From Bacteroidota bacterium (GTDB lineage Bacteria; Bacteroidota; Bacteroidia; Chitinophagales; Chitinophagaceae), in NCBI GenBank assembly GCA_018266555.1, contig JAFEAF010000008.1, forward strand, positions 55,682-119,681: a DNA stretch of 64,000 bases, written 5' to 3'. A program made the position numbers and the translations under genes. Positions 16,726-24,804 of this stretch are shown piece after piece (position 1 is the stretch's first letter; every line of letters starts with the position of its first letter). The notes under the pieces are model-generated. The model made no database searches and was not told where the DNA came from. It was given only the letters and a program-made list of their open reading frames with translations.

Positions 16726-17607
16726 TTATTGATTATTGTTATTATTATCATTACACTCCTGCTCCATCGCAGTCACTTCCTGTTTAGTCATTTTTGTATT
16801 TGCTTCATCATAGCTACTATATTTTGCCTGAATTTTTTTCAAAGTACAACTGCAATGAGCATTTGCAGTTTGACGGTCCGCACCTGCATTCGTAGCATTT
16901 TGTATACAACTGCCCATGAATTTTTGTTCATCAGAAGCAGACCATGCACCTCCGCCCATACCGCCTCCGTTGTTATTGTTATTATTAATTCCACCTAGTA
17001 TACCACCTCCATTGTTGTTGTTATTATTCCCATTATCATTATTATTCCCGGCACCATTGTTATTGTCATTGCACTCTTGTTCCATCGCAGTCACTTGTTG
17101 TGTAGTCATTTTGGTGTTTGCTTCATCATAACTGCTATACTTTGCCTGAATTTTTTTAAGTGTGCAATTACAATGTGCTGTTGCAGTTTGTTGGTCTGCT
17201 CCTGCATTCGTAGCATTTTGTATACAAGTACCCATGAATTTTTGTTCATCGTTTGCAGACCATGCTGCTCCATTATTATTTCCTCCACCTAAACCACCCC
17301 CTCCATTGCCATTGTTGTTATTAACATTACCTCCCCGATTTATACTTTGCAGACATGCTTTCCCAAGAGTAACACCATCTTCATAAGTGCCTTTTTGATT
17401 CATATCTGCATAACTGGTATATTTCTGTTCCAATTTTTCCATCATGCAACTGCAATAATTTTTGGAAGTTGCAGCATCCATATTATTTGCCTGGCCGGTG
17501 CAGACTTGCATCCATTGCTGCTTATCAGCCTGGGACCATTTACCTCCTTTGTTTTCACAGGATATAAAAATTAAAGTTGCTCCAAGTGCAAAGATTAGTT
17601 TTCGCAT
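16726..17607 (-). CDS. Lipoprotein with three four-cysteine repeat domains
   Basis: A 293-residue lipoprotein (lipobox ending FISC, Cys17). It consists of three ~62-residue domains at about 24-85, 116-179 and 222-285, joined by Asn/Gly-rich linkers. Domains 2 and 3 are nearly identical: W-S-x-x-D-E-Q-K-F-M, C-x17-C-x-C-x30-C (Cys128/146/148/179 and Cys234/252/254/285), with AHCNC or AHCSC, AKYSSYDEAN and AMEQEC. Domain 1 is diverged (C-x15-C; Cys36/52/54/85). The even number of cysteines suggests two disulfides per domain. Family and function unknown to me. It is a paralogue of the single-domain protein at 17921-18322 next door, and both share a leader sequence. Confidence 0.85.
   Translation of the reverse strand: MRKLIFALGATLIFISCENKGGKWSQADKQQWMQVCTGQANNMDAATSKNYCSCMMEKLEQKYTSYADMNQKGTYEDGVTLGKACLQSINRGGNVNNNNGNGGGGLGGGNNNGAAWSANDEQKFMGTCIQNATNAGADQQTATAHCNCTLKKIQAKYSSYDEANTKMTTQQVTAMEQECNDNNNGAGNNNDNGNNNNNNGGGILGGINNNNNNGGGMGGGAWSASDEQKFMGSCIQNATNAGADRQTANAHCSCTLKKIQAKYSSYDEANTKMTKQEVTAMEQECNDNNNNNQ
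16753..17262 (-). repeat. Two direct repeats encoding cysteine domains 2 and 3
   Basis: Bases 17262-17071 and 16944-16753 encode near-identical 64-residue domains. They share long identical stretches, including the one coding NATNAGAD, and differ mainly at synonymous positions. The spacer between them is an AAT/AAC/GGx-rich linker. This points to an internal duplication that has had time to diverge. Confidence 0.8.
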
Positions 17608-17920
17608 ATTAAAAAATTTTGTTTCACCAAAGTAGTTATTCTTTTTATATTGAAAAAATTTTTAAACTTCTACTTTCCTAAATTCCGTTTTGCGCCGGCG
17701 GGTTTTTAAATAGAGGCTTCTATCTCTCGGAGCAGTTAAAATCGTTTTCTTGATTACTTAGCCTAAACACAATACCAGCATAGCTCTTAGACAATTTTAC
17801 CCATTATTTTTGTTTATAGTCCCGGCTATACCAGCTCCTGTATACAAAATAATACGCCATGAAATTTTTAAATAAATCCATGGCGTAATAAAAATTTAAA
17901 CGGCTCTTTGGCAAATAAAA
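17608..17920. other. Intergenic stretch between the two cysteine-domain genes
   Basis: 313 bp with no open frame of note. It holds the leader of the 16726-17607 gene at its left end (see findings) and the hairpin at 17853-17887 near its right end; nothing else stands out. Confidence 0.5.
17853..17887 (-). terminator. Hairpin after the single-domain lipoprotein gene
   Basis: TACGCCATG and CATGGCGTA form a perfect 9-bp stem around a 17-nt AT-rich loop, 33 bp after the stop of the 17921-18322 gene. The T-run on the minus strand is interrupted, so efficiency is uncertain. Confidence 0.5.
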
Positions 17921-18322
17921 TCAATTGTTTTCATCTTCACCTCCACCGCCATTTTCATCATTTCCCATTCCCCCATTATTATCTCCATTCATATTGGTAT
18001 TACATTCTTGCTCCATAGCTGTTATCTCTTCCGCTTTTAAATTTTTATCGGCTTCATCATAACTGCTGTATTTAGCCGCAATTTTACCTAAAGTGCAATT
18101 GCAATGAGCCGTAGAAGCCTGGCGGTCAGCCCCGGCATTCATAGCATTTTGAACACAGGTACTCATAAATTTTTGCTGGTCGGAGGATGACCAGGTTCCG
18201 CCCATGTTTTTGTTATTACCTCCGCCCAAGACTCCTCCTTTGCCATTGTTGGTTTTATTACCCCCACTTTCACAGGCGGTAATAAGCAATACTGATGCGA
18301 TAAGGGTGATTACTGATTTCAT
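17921..18322 (-). CDS. Lipoprotein with one four-cysteine domain
   Basis: A 133-residue lipoprotein (lipobox ending LITAC, Cys17) with a Gly/Asn-rich spacer, one copy of the four-cysteine domain (about 44-107; Cys56, Cys74, Cys76, Cys107, spacing C-x17-C-x-C-x30-C) and an acidic Asn/Gly/Glu-rich tail. The domain shares W-S-S-x-D-Q-Q-K-F-M, NAGADRQ, TAHCNCTL, AKYSSYDEA and AMEQEC with domains 2 and 3 of the neighbouring protein. Unknown function; it faces the periplasm or the outer surface. The two genes lie in tandem on the same strand and look like duplicates. Confidence 0.83.
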   Translation of the reverse strand: MKSVITLIASVLLITACESGGNKTNNGKGGVLGGGNNKNMGGTWSSSDQQKFMSTCVQNAMNAGADRQASTAHCNCTLGKIAAKYSSYDEADKNLKAEEITAMEQECNTNMNGDNNGGMGNDENGGGGEDENN

Positions 18323-18699
18323 ATAAAAAATTTTGTTTATTCAAATTACCACTTCTTTTACATCCAAAAAAAAATAAACGATTATTATCTGACAATTGTC
18401 ATCAGCTTTCCGGATTTACTATTTATAAGAGACGGAATTGCCTGAATACCGGGAAGAGAAGTGCTAAATAAAATAAAACCCTGGTTGCTCTAAGGATATT
18501 TTTTCTGGGACAATAATTTTATTCTCTGTTTAGAATTGTTATCCTACCGGCTTCCAATCATGGCCACAGCAAGATGGTTTCTTTTTATTAATCTTTCAAC
18601 ATCTGGAATTGAAATGAACAAATGGGTATAACTTTTTATTTATTTATCTGTCCTATGCTTTAACTTTCTCCCGCTTTTTTCCGCCGATCAACGTTTGTT
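18323..18699. other. Divergent intergenic region with a perfect palindrome
   Basis: 377 bp separate the cysteine-domain lipoprotein (minus) from the T9SS cargo gene (plus). There is no credible open frame. Contents of note are the conserved lipoprotein leader at its left end and the 12-bp palindrome at 18390-18401. Confidence 0.5.
18390..18401. promoter_or_regulatory. 12-bp perfect palindrome, possible operator
   Basis: TGACAATTGTCA is its own reverse complement and lies 68 bp upstream of the minus-strand lipoprotein start, in a divergent intergenic region. Size and symmetry suit a dimeric regulator, but no regulator is encoded nearby. Confidence 0.3.
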
Positions 18700-19806
18700 A
18701 TGAAGATTTTTTTACTGCCATCTTCAATTATTTTGTTATTCCAGTTTTCATCCTACGGGCAAATATCCGGCCCGGTAAATGGAGGAACATTTACGGTAGT
18801 TGCGATTCCCGGCTCCACGCAGACATGGGTAAACCCCGGCAATGTGGCAGCAAGTGACAATGTTTACGCAAGTTTTGGGAGCATTACGACGGCAAATGCT
18901 TACACGGATTATCTTGTAGTTACGAATTTTGGGTTTGCAATACCAGGAGGCTCTACGATTACCGGTATTGTGGTTGAAGTGGAGCGCTCCGATGTGAACT
19001 TCAGAACAATTGACAACAGCGTTAAAATTGTGAAAGGCGGAATCATAGGTGGCGATGAAAAAGCAGTCAGTGCCACATATCCACTTACAGATACTTACCA
19101 GCAATATGGGAATGCCGGCGATCTTTGGGGATTGGCATGGACGGATGCTGATATTAATGCTTCAAACTTTGGAATGGCGGTTTCTGCAAAAAAAATTAAC
19201 AGCCCCAGTGGAGCAGCCACTGGAAAAATTGATGATATCAGGATTACCGTGTATTATAATTTTGTGGTACTGCCGGTTAATTTAATCAGCTTTTCAGCTT
19301 CTAAAAACAATAAATCAGTAAGCTTGAACTGGACAACAGCAAATGAAATAAACATGACTGCTTATGAAGTACAACGCTCTGCAGATGGAACTAATTTTGC
19401 TCCTATTGCATCTGTTCCCAGTCAAAATATCCGTTCACTTACTCAATATAATTTTGATGATCCAAACCCGCCGGGAAATATTTTATTTTACCGTTTAAAA
19501 ATGATTGGAATTTCAGGTTATACAAAATATTCAAAAATAGTTTCAGTGAATTTTAGTAGTGGAAACAAAATTTCTTTGTACCCGAACCCGGTCAGCACAA
19601 ACCAAATACTTCATATTGCAGACCGGAATGGCCAGTTACTGAATATCCGCTTTTTTGATATGGCAGGAAGGATGCTGTCAAACATGATTATCAATTCAGA
19701 TGATATTTCGCTTTCTTCGCTTCGTAATCAAAAAGGCGTAGTTGTGTTCCAGGTAACGGATAGTAAATTTCAGATAATTGCGAATGGGAAATTATTAGTC
19801 CAGTAA
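18700..19806 (+). CDS. Secreted protein with C-terminal type IX secretion sorting domain
   Basis: A 368-residue protein with a signal peptide (about 1-20, ending SYGQ). The first part (about 22-195) is a beta-rich domain that ends with KIDDIRITVYYN, a pattern seen in Bacteroidota surface proteins. PVNLISFSASKNNKSVSLNW introduces a fibronectin-like region (TANEINMTAYEVQRSADG). The C-terminus (about 290-368) is a T9SS type A sorting domain with ISLYPNPVS and FFDMAGRM. It should be exported by Sec and then by the type IX system to the cell surface. The ligand or substrate is not evident. Its stop codon directly abuts that of the convergent acetyltransferase gene. Confidence 0.87.
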   Translation: MKIFLLPSSIILLFQFSSYGQISGPVNGGTFTVVAIPGSTQTWVNPGNVAASDNVYASFGSITTANAYTDYLVVTNFGFAIPGGSTITGIVVEVERSDVNFRTIDNSVKIVKGGIIGGDEKAVSATYPLTDTYQQYGNAGDLWGLAWTDADINASNFGMAVSAKKINSPSGAATGKIDDIRITVYYNFVVLPVNLISFSASKNNKSVSLNWTTANEINMTAYEVQRSADGTNFAPIASVPSQNIRSLTQYNFDDPNPPGNILFYRLKMIGISGYTKYSKIVSVNFSSGNKISLYPNPVSTNQILHIADRNGQLLNIRFFDMAGRMLSNMIINSDDISLSSLRNQKGVVVFQVTDSKFQIIANGKLLVQ

Positions 19807-20328
19807 TCAAAATAGCTTTTTCCTCATCAGCCAGTCAGTTTGTATATCACTACCGAGTATAAATTCCGTTTCCCCAAATTTTTCGAAGCCCCATTTTTCA
19901 TAAAACGAAATGGCCCGGTGGTTTTTTTCCCAAACACCAAGCCAGATGAATTTCATTTTCAAATTAACTGAAATATCTATACACTGTTGCATTAATGCGG
20001 CGCCTACCCCTTTACCAATAAACTCTTTTATTGCATATAGCCTCGCAATTTCCATAGCAGGATCATTACCCAGTGAAGGCGGATTGTTAAACTTCCTCAT
20101 CCTTACATACCCGGCCGGACGATCTTCCGCAAATGCAAGCAAAAAAATATTATTTTTTGATCCCGGCTCTTTCATCAATTCTTGTTTTGAAAACACTTCA
20201 TTCATGAATTGATCCATATCTTCTTTCCTGTTGTCCGGAGCAAAGGTTTCATAAAAAGTTTGCCGGCTTAAATCAGCAATCAGTTCTGCATCTTTCCGGG
20301 TTGCTTCTCGAATGGTGAGTAAAGTCAT
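19807..20328 (-). CDS. GNAT family N-acetyltransferase
   Basis: A 173-residue GNAT acetyltransferase. The acetyl-CoA-binding motif A is seen as ARLYAIKEFIGKGVGAALM (R/Q-x-x-G-x-G/A form), followed by WLGVWEKNHRAISFYEKWGFEKFGE, typical of RimI-like and spermidine/amine acetyltransferase-like members. The substrate cannot be inferred. Its ATG at 20328 lies only 4 nt after a TATTTTTG -7 box, so its mRNA may be leaderless. It diverges from ypdA. Confidence 0.88.
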   Translation of the reverse strand: MTLLTIREATRKDAELIADLSRQTFYETFAPDNRKEDMDQFMNEVFSKQELMKEPGSKNNIFLLAFAEDRPAGYVRMRKFNNPPSLGNDPAMEIARLYAIKEFIGKGVGAALMQQCIDISVNLKMKFIWLGVWEKNHRAISFYEKWGFEKFGETEFILGSDIQTDWLMRKKLF

Positions 20329-20332
20329 ATTT

Positions 20333-20340
20333 CAAAAATA
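20333..20340 (-). promoter_or_regulatory. -7 element 4 nt from the acetyltransferase start
   Basis: Minus-strand TATTTTTG (20340-20333) is followed by AAAT and the ATG. An ATTG 20 bp upstream is a 3-of-4 match for the -33 box. Predicts a leaderless transcript. Confidence 0.4.
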
Positions 20341-20382
20341 CCTTTAATGAAGCTCCTACGCAATTTTACTGTTGTTTGGTTT

Positions 20383-20390
20383 TACATTTG
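20383..20390 (+). promoter_or_regulatory. -7 element before ypdA
   Basis: TACATTTG fits TAnnTTTG and ends 11 nt before the TTG chosen as the ypdA start. It lies inside the longer frame starting at TTG 20372, which argues against that longer start. Confidence 0.35.
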
Positions 20391-20401
20391 CAAAAAACAG
20401 T

Positions 20402-21391
20402 TTGACTACAATTCATTATCCCATTATCATTGTCGGCGGGGGACCCATCGGGTTAGCCTGCGGCATCGAAGCAAAAAATGCAGGTATTGATTATCTCATC
20501 ATCGAAAAAGGATGTCTCGTCAATTCGCTTTACAATTACCCGGCAAATATGACTTTCTTTTCTACATCTGAAAGATTAGAGATCGGCGGAATCCCTTTTG
20601 TTTCGAATAATGCCAAGCCTACCAGAACAGAAGCCCTGGAATATTACAGAAGAGTGGTACAGGCAGAAAAACTCAATATTCATTTGTTTGAAAAAGTAAT
20701 AGAAGTAAGAAAACAAGGGTTAAGAGACAAAAAACAAGAAATAAATTTTATCATCACTACCAATCGCAATCAATACACAGCAAGCTCCGTTATTATCTCC
20801 ACTGGTTTTTATGATATTCCTTATTTACTGAATGTACCGGGAGAAGATTTATCAAAGGTGACACACTATTATAAAGAACCTCATTTTTATTCTTTTCAAA
20901 AAGTATTAATAATAGGTGCTAATAATTCTGCCGTGGATGCTTCATTGGAGACCTGGCGTAAAGGCGCAGATGTTACTATGGTGATCCGTGGAAAATCAAT
21001 TGGAGAAAGAGTAAAGTATTGGGTGAAGCCGGATATTGAAAACCGGATCAAAGAAGGTTCTATTAAAGCATATTTTAATTCTTCTATCAAGGAGATAAAA
21101 GAAAAAGAAGTGTTGATACAAACGCCTGAAGGAATAAAAACATTGGAAAATGACTGGGTAATTGCGATGACGGGCTACCAGCCTAATCTTGATTTTCTGA
21201 GGAAGATCGGTATCCGTTTATCTGATGATAAAGTGATGAAGCCGGAAGTTGATGAAAAAACTTATCAGACAAATATTCCCAATGTTTATCTTGCCGGAGT
21301 GATTTGTGGAGGCATGAATACGCACAGACTGTTTATTGAAAACTCAAGAGAACATGCTGAAAAGATCATCAAAGCTATTCTCCAAAAATAA
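20402..21391 (+). CDS. ypdA: YpdA-type bacillithiol disulfide reductase
   Basis: A flavoprotein of about 330 residues in the YpdA (Bdr) family, which reduces oxidised bacillithiol with NADPH. The N-terminal FAD motif is IIIVGGGPIGLACGIEA, and NYPANMTFFSTSERLEIGG is a YpdA signature. The NADPH Rossmann motif is VLIIGANNSAVDASLE, and AMTGYQPNLDFL with LAGVICGG closes the FAD domain. There is no CXXC of thioredoxin reductase. No ATG is available near the start. Two TTG codons are (20372 and 20402); 20402 gives the usual short N-terminus before the FAD motif and lies downstream of a -7 box. Bacillithiol synthesis genes are not in the window. Confidence 0.88.
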   Translation: MTTIHYPIIIVGGGPIGLACGIEAKNAGIDYLIIEKGCLVNSLYNYPANMTFFSTSERLEIGGIPFVSNNAKPTRTEALEYYRRVVQAEKLNIHLFEKVIEVRKQGLRDKKQEINFIITTNRNQYTASSVIISTGFYDIPYLLNVPGEDLSKVTHYYKEPHFYSFQKVLIIGANNSAVDASLETWRKGADVTMVIRGKSIGERVKYWVKPDIENRIKEGSIKAYFNSSIKEIKEKEVLIQTPEGIKTLENDWVIAMTGYQPNLDFLRKIGIRLSDDKVMKPEVDEKTYQTNIPNVYLAGVICGGMNTHRLFIENSREHAEKIIKAILQK

Positions 21392-21394
21392 TAT

Positions 21395-23023
21395 TTACTC
21401 TTTCAATTTCACTTTTCGAAGTTCCAGCAGATTCAAAGCATTTGGTTGAAATCCTTTGACGTAAGGCTGAACAAACCGCACAACTTCATCATACCAAAGC
21501 GGAACTACCGGCGCATCATCAATCATTAACTGATCTGCCTGGCGGTATAGATCATAACGAATGGAATCATTGTTTTCCGTCAATGCTTTTTCAAACAACA
21601 CATCAAACTGCGGATTTTTATACCGGGTATAATTAGGCGGTGCCGGGTTTTTAGAATAAAAAACAGATAAATAATTTTCTGCATCAGGATAATCAGCTAT
21701 CCAGCTTCCCCGGAAGAACAAGGCTTTGGAGTTTGCTGTCATATCAAGTAATAACGATTTTTGTATCACTTCCACCTGGACAGGAATTCCAATTTCTCCT
21801 AATTGTTTCGCAATAAAATCAGCCATGTCTGAATAAATAGGAATCGTCAGCAATTTTACAACGGGTAATCCTTTTCCATCAGGAAAACCCGCTTCAGCCA
21901 GCAGTTCTTTACTCTTTGCAGGATTATAAGTATATCCTTTTACAATAGAAGAATCGAAAGAAGGTAATCCCAAGGGAACAAACCCGGATTCTGCAGGAGT
22001 GCCTAAAGAATTCCTGAGATAAAGAATCATTTTTCTCCTGTCAAAACCATAATTGATGGCCTGCCGAATTGCCTTGAATCGCATAGGTGAATTTTTTACC
22101 AACGGATTCGTTGTATCAACCAGAATACCGAGGTATTCAATATTCAGATAGGGATTCGTTTGTAAAATAATTTTCCCCTCCCAGTTCTTACGCAAGGTTC
22201 CCATTTTGGTCAGTACTTCATCTTTGAACGAAGCTTCGATGTCATTGATGAAATCTAATTGTTTTTCCCGGAATAATAAAAATTCAGTGGCTTTGCTGTC
22301 ATACAAAGAAATTTTTATGCCATCAAGATAGGGAAGGCGATTGCCCGAACTATCTTTTTCAAAATAATGTGGATTTTTTTTCATGACCACAGCCTGCCCT
22401 TCTTCCCATGCCACCAATTGAAACGGACCAGTGCCAACAGGATGCCTGCGAAAATCTTTTCCATATTTTTCCACAGCCTCTTTGGGAACTATTGAGCAGT
22501 ATTGCATGGAAAGAATCCCTAAAATCGGATTGTAAGGCTTTATCAGTTTTAGCTGAAAAGTAGAATCATCAATTGCCTTAAATGGTTCTATAGAATCCAC
22601 TTTGCGATTAAAAATCCAGGCGCCGGGGCTTGCTGTTTCTTTATCAATGATCCTGTAAAAACTATACGCTACATCTGCAGCTTTTAGTTTTCTCCCTTTC
22701 CCGTTGGCAAAAACAGGGTCATCATGAAAAAAAACATCATTGCGTAAATGAAATGTCCAGGTGAGCCGGTCGGCCGTAACATCCCAGCTTTTTGCAAGCG
22801 ACGGAATCATGTTAAGGTTTTGATCTACTTCCACCAGGGTATTATACAACTGGTGAATGACCCACATGATGGACTGGTTTTTGGCAAAAGCTGGATCCAG
22901 CGATGCTATACCTGTAGTTTCATTATAATGAAAAATATTCCGCTCCGATTTATTTTTATTATAACAGGAAATCAGGAATCCACAGCAAATGATAAGGAAC
23001 CAATATTTATCTTTAACAATCAT
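21395..23023 (-). CDS. Oligopeptide-type ABC transporter substrate-binding lipoprotein
   Basis: A 542-residue family 5 extracellular solute-binding protein (OppA/DppA type). The ATG at 23023 puts a lipobox (CGFLISC) about 20 residues in; an upstream TTG would add a charged extension and spoil the signal. Family segments: SLDPAFAKNQSIMWVIHQLYNTLVEVD, LAKSWDVTADRLTWTFHLR, VAYSFYRI, HPVGTGPFQLVAW, and RGSWIADYPDAENYLSVFYS near the end. It likely captures di- or oligopeptides in the periplasm; no permease or ATPase genes are adjacent. It fits the peptidases around it but that link is inference. It converges with ypdA (3 bp apart) and diverges from the M1 peptidase. Confidence 0.9.
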   Translation of the reverse strand: MIVKDKYWFLIICCGFLISCYNKNKSERNIFHYNETTGIASLDPAFAKNQSIMWVIHQLYNTLVEVDQNLNMIPSLAKSWDVTADRLTWTFHLRNDVFFHDDPVFANGKGRKLKAADVAYSFYRIIDKETASPGAWIFNRKVDSIEPFKAIDDSTFQLKLIKPYNPILGILSMQYCSIVPKEAVEKYGKDFRRHPVGTGPFQLVAWEEGQAVVMKKNPHYFEKDSSGNRLPYLDGIKISLYDSKATEFLLFREKQLDFINDIEASFKDEVLTKMGTLRKNWEGKIILQTNPYLNIEYLGILVDTTNPLVKNSPMRFKAIRQAINYGFDRRKMILYLRNSLGTPAESGFVPLGLPSFDSSIVKGYTYNPAKSKELLAEAGFPDGKGLPVVKLLTIPIYSDMADFIAKQLGEIGIPVQVEVIQKSLLLDMTANSKALFFRGSWIADYPDAENYLSVFYSKNPAPPNYTRYKNPQFDVLFEKALTENNDSIRYDLYRQADQLMIDDAPVVPLWYDEVVRFVQPYVKGFQPNALNLLELRKVKLKE

Positions 23024-23064
23024 TATTTCTTTTGAACGATTAAATTTACACTTCAAACCGGATT

Positions 23065-24750
23065 ATGGCAAAATACATCCTTCGCAGCATTTATACTTTA
23101 TTTTTTTGTATAGGCTGCATTAATTTTCTGCAGGCACAACTGTTAGGACAAAAAACAAAATTCACACACCAGGACACGTTAAGAGGAACGATCGGTCCCG
23201 AAAGAGCCTGGTGGGATGTATTGCATTATGATATCACTGTAAAACCGGATTATAATAACAAATCAATTACCGGGGAAACAATTATCCAGTACAAAATCAT
23301 ACAACAAGATCATTCACCCTACATGCAGATAGATTTACAGCAGCCGCTAACCATTGATAATTTATACTATGATGGAAAACTTTATATCAACTATCCGGCC
23401 ATGCCCTATTATAACGAAGGAAATGTCTGGCATATTCCTTTGCCAAAAGCTGCATTGAATTCCGTTCACACTATCGGCATCGAATATCATGGCAATCCCC
23501 GCATCGCCATAAATCCTCCCTGGGATGGCGGATGGATTTTTACCAAAGATAGTTTGGGACGTCCGTGGATGACGGTAGCCTGCCAAGGCCTTGGTGCCAG
23601 TGTCTGGTATCCTTGTAAAGATCATCAAAGCGATGAGCCGGATAATGGAGCGACTCTTCAAATTGTGGCTGCAGATTCTTTAGTTGCGGTAGGTAATGGA
23701 AGATTAACCGGGAAAAAAGAAAATAAAAATGGCACAACTACCTGGACATGGAAAGTAGTAAACCCGATTAATAATTATGATATTATTCCTTACATTGGTA
23801 AGTATGTAAATTTTACAGATACACTGATGGGAGAAAAAGGAAAATTAGATATTAGTTATTGGGTGCTGGATTATAACCTGGAAAAAGCAAAGAAACAATT
23901 TGGCCGTGATGTAAAAAAAATGTTGCATTGTTTTGAATACTGGCTTGGCCCCTATCCTTTTTATGAAGACAGTTACAAGCTTGTTGAGTCTTCACATCTT
24001 GGTATGGAGCATCAAAGCGCTGTAGCTTACGGTAATCATTATATGAATGGCTATCTCGGAAGAGATTTATCCGGCTCAGGTTGGGGATTAACATGGGATT
24101 ATATCATTGTGCATGAAAGCGGGCACGAATGGTTCGGGAACAATATTACCAGCAATGACATCGCCGATATGTGGGTGCATGAAGGCCTTACCGATTATAC
24201 AGAAACACTTTTTGTAGAGTGCCAATCAGGAAAAGAAGCTGCTGATGAATATACGCAGGGTTTACGTAATACTATTCGGAATGATAAGCCAATCATTGGA
24301 CCATACGGAGTAAACCATGAAGGGAGCGGTGATATGTATAATAAAGGAAACAACCTGATCCATACCATCCGGCAGGTGATCAATAATGATGAAACCTTCC
24401 GCAAAATTCTAAGAGGTCTGAACCAAACTTATTATCATAAGACAGTGAACTCAAAAGATATTGAAGCATACTTCAGTAAAGAATCGGGGAAAGATCTATC
24501 TAAAATATTCGACCAATATTTAAGAACTACAAAAATCCCGGTGCTGGAATACAAAATATCCGGTGATAAACTTTTGTATCACTGGACAAATTGTGTGGAT
24601 GGCTTCAATATGCCGGTGCGTCTTGCAAACGATCCGAACGTCTGGCTGAACGCTACAACCAATTGGCAGGACATGCCGGTAACTGGTGCAGTAAAAGATG
24701 GATTGCAGATTGACAAAAATTTTTACATTACGGAAAAAAAGGCAGAATAA
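23065..24750 (+). CDS. Exported M1 family zinc metallopeptidase
   Basis: A 561-residue aminopeptidase-like protein with a signal peptide (about 1-25). The zinc site is HESGH (His350, Glu351, His354) followed 19 residues later by Glu373 in WVHEGLTDY, the HEXXH-x18-E arrangement of clan MA family M1. The exopeptidase GAMEN motif is replaced by GMEHQS, common in distant bacterial M1 members. The N-terminal saddle domain (about 45-245) precedes the catalytic domain; the C-terminal ARM domain of full-length aminopeptidase N is missing, so this is the short form. Likely role: trimming of peptides in the periplasm. Confidence 0.92.
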   Translation: MAKYILRSIYTLFFCIGCINFLQAQLLGQKTKFTHQDTLRGTIGPERAWWDVLHYDITVKPDYNNKSITGETIIQYKIIQQDHSPYMQIDLQQPLTIDNLYYDGKLYINYPAMPYYNEGNVWHIPLPKAALNSVHTIGIEYHGNPRIAINPPWDGGWIFTKDSLGRPWMTVACQGLGASVWYPCKDHQSDEPDNGATLQIVAADSLVAVGNGRLTGKKENKNGTTTWTWKVVNPINNYDIIPYIGKYVNFTDTLMGEKGKLDISYWVLDYNLEKAKKQFGRDVKKMLHCFEYWLGPYPFYEDSYKLVESSHLGMEHQSAVAYGNHYMNGYLGRDLSGSGWGLTWDYIIVHESGHEWFGNNITSNDIADMWVHEGLTDYTETLFVECQSGKEAADEYTQGLRNTIRNDKPIIGPYGVNHEGSGDMYNKGNNLIHTIRQVINNDETFRKILRGLNQTYYHKTVNSKDIEAYFSKESGKDLSKIFDQYLRTTKIPVLEYKISGDKLLYHWTNCVDGFNMPVRLANDPNVWLNATTNWQDMPVTGAVKDGLQIDKNFYITEKKAE

Positions 24751-24792
24751 GCTACCTCTTCGACTATAACTATTTGACTAGTCACCATTCCT

Positions 24793-24800
24793 TATCTTTA
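24793..24800 (+). promoter_or_regulatory. Near-consensus -7 element 4 nt from the flippase start
   Basis: TATCTTTA (last base off TAnnTTTG) is followed by four bases and the ATG at 24805. TTTG at 24773-24776 lies 16 bp upstream. Confidence 0.3.
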
Positions 24801-24804
24801 CTTC

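Noticed and set aside
16926..17330. Regularly spaced short AT/GT-rich repeats that look array-like
   Set aside because: They are codon repeats (AAT/AAC/GGx) for the Asn/Gly linkers of the cysteine-domain lipoprotein, not a CRISPR array: units are irregular and lie in a continuous reading frame.
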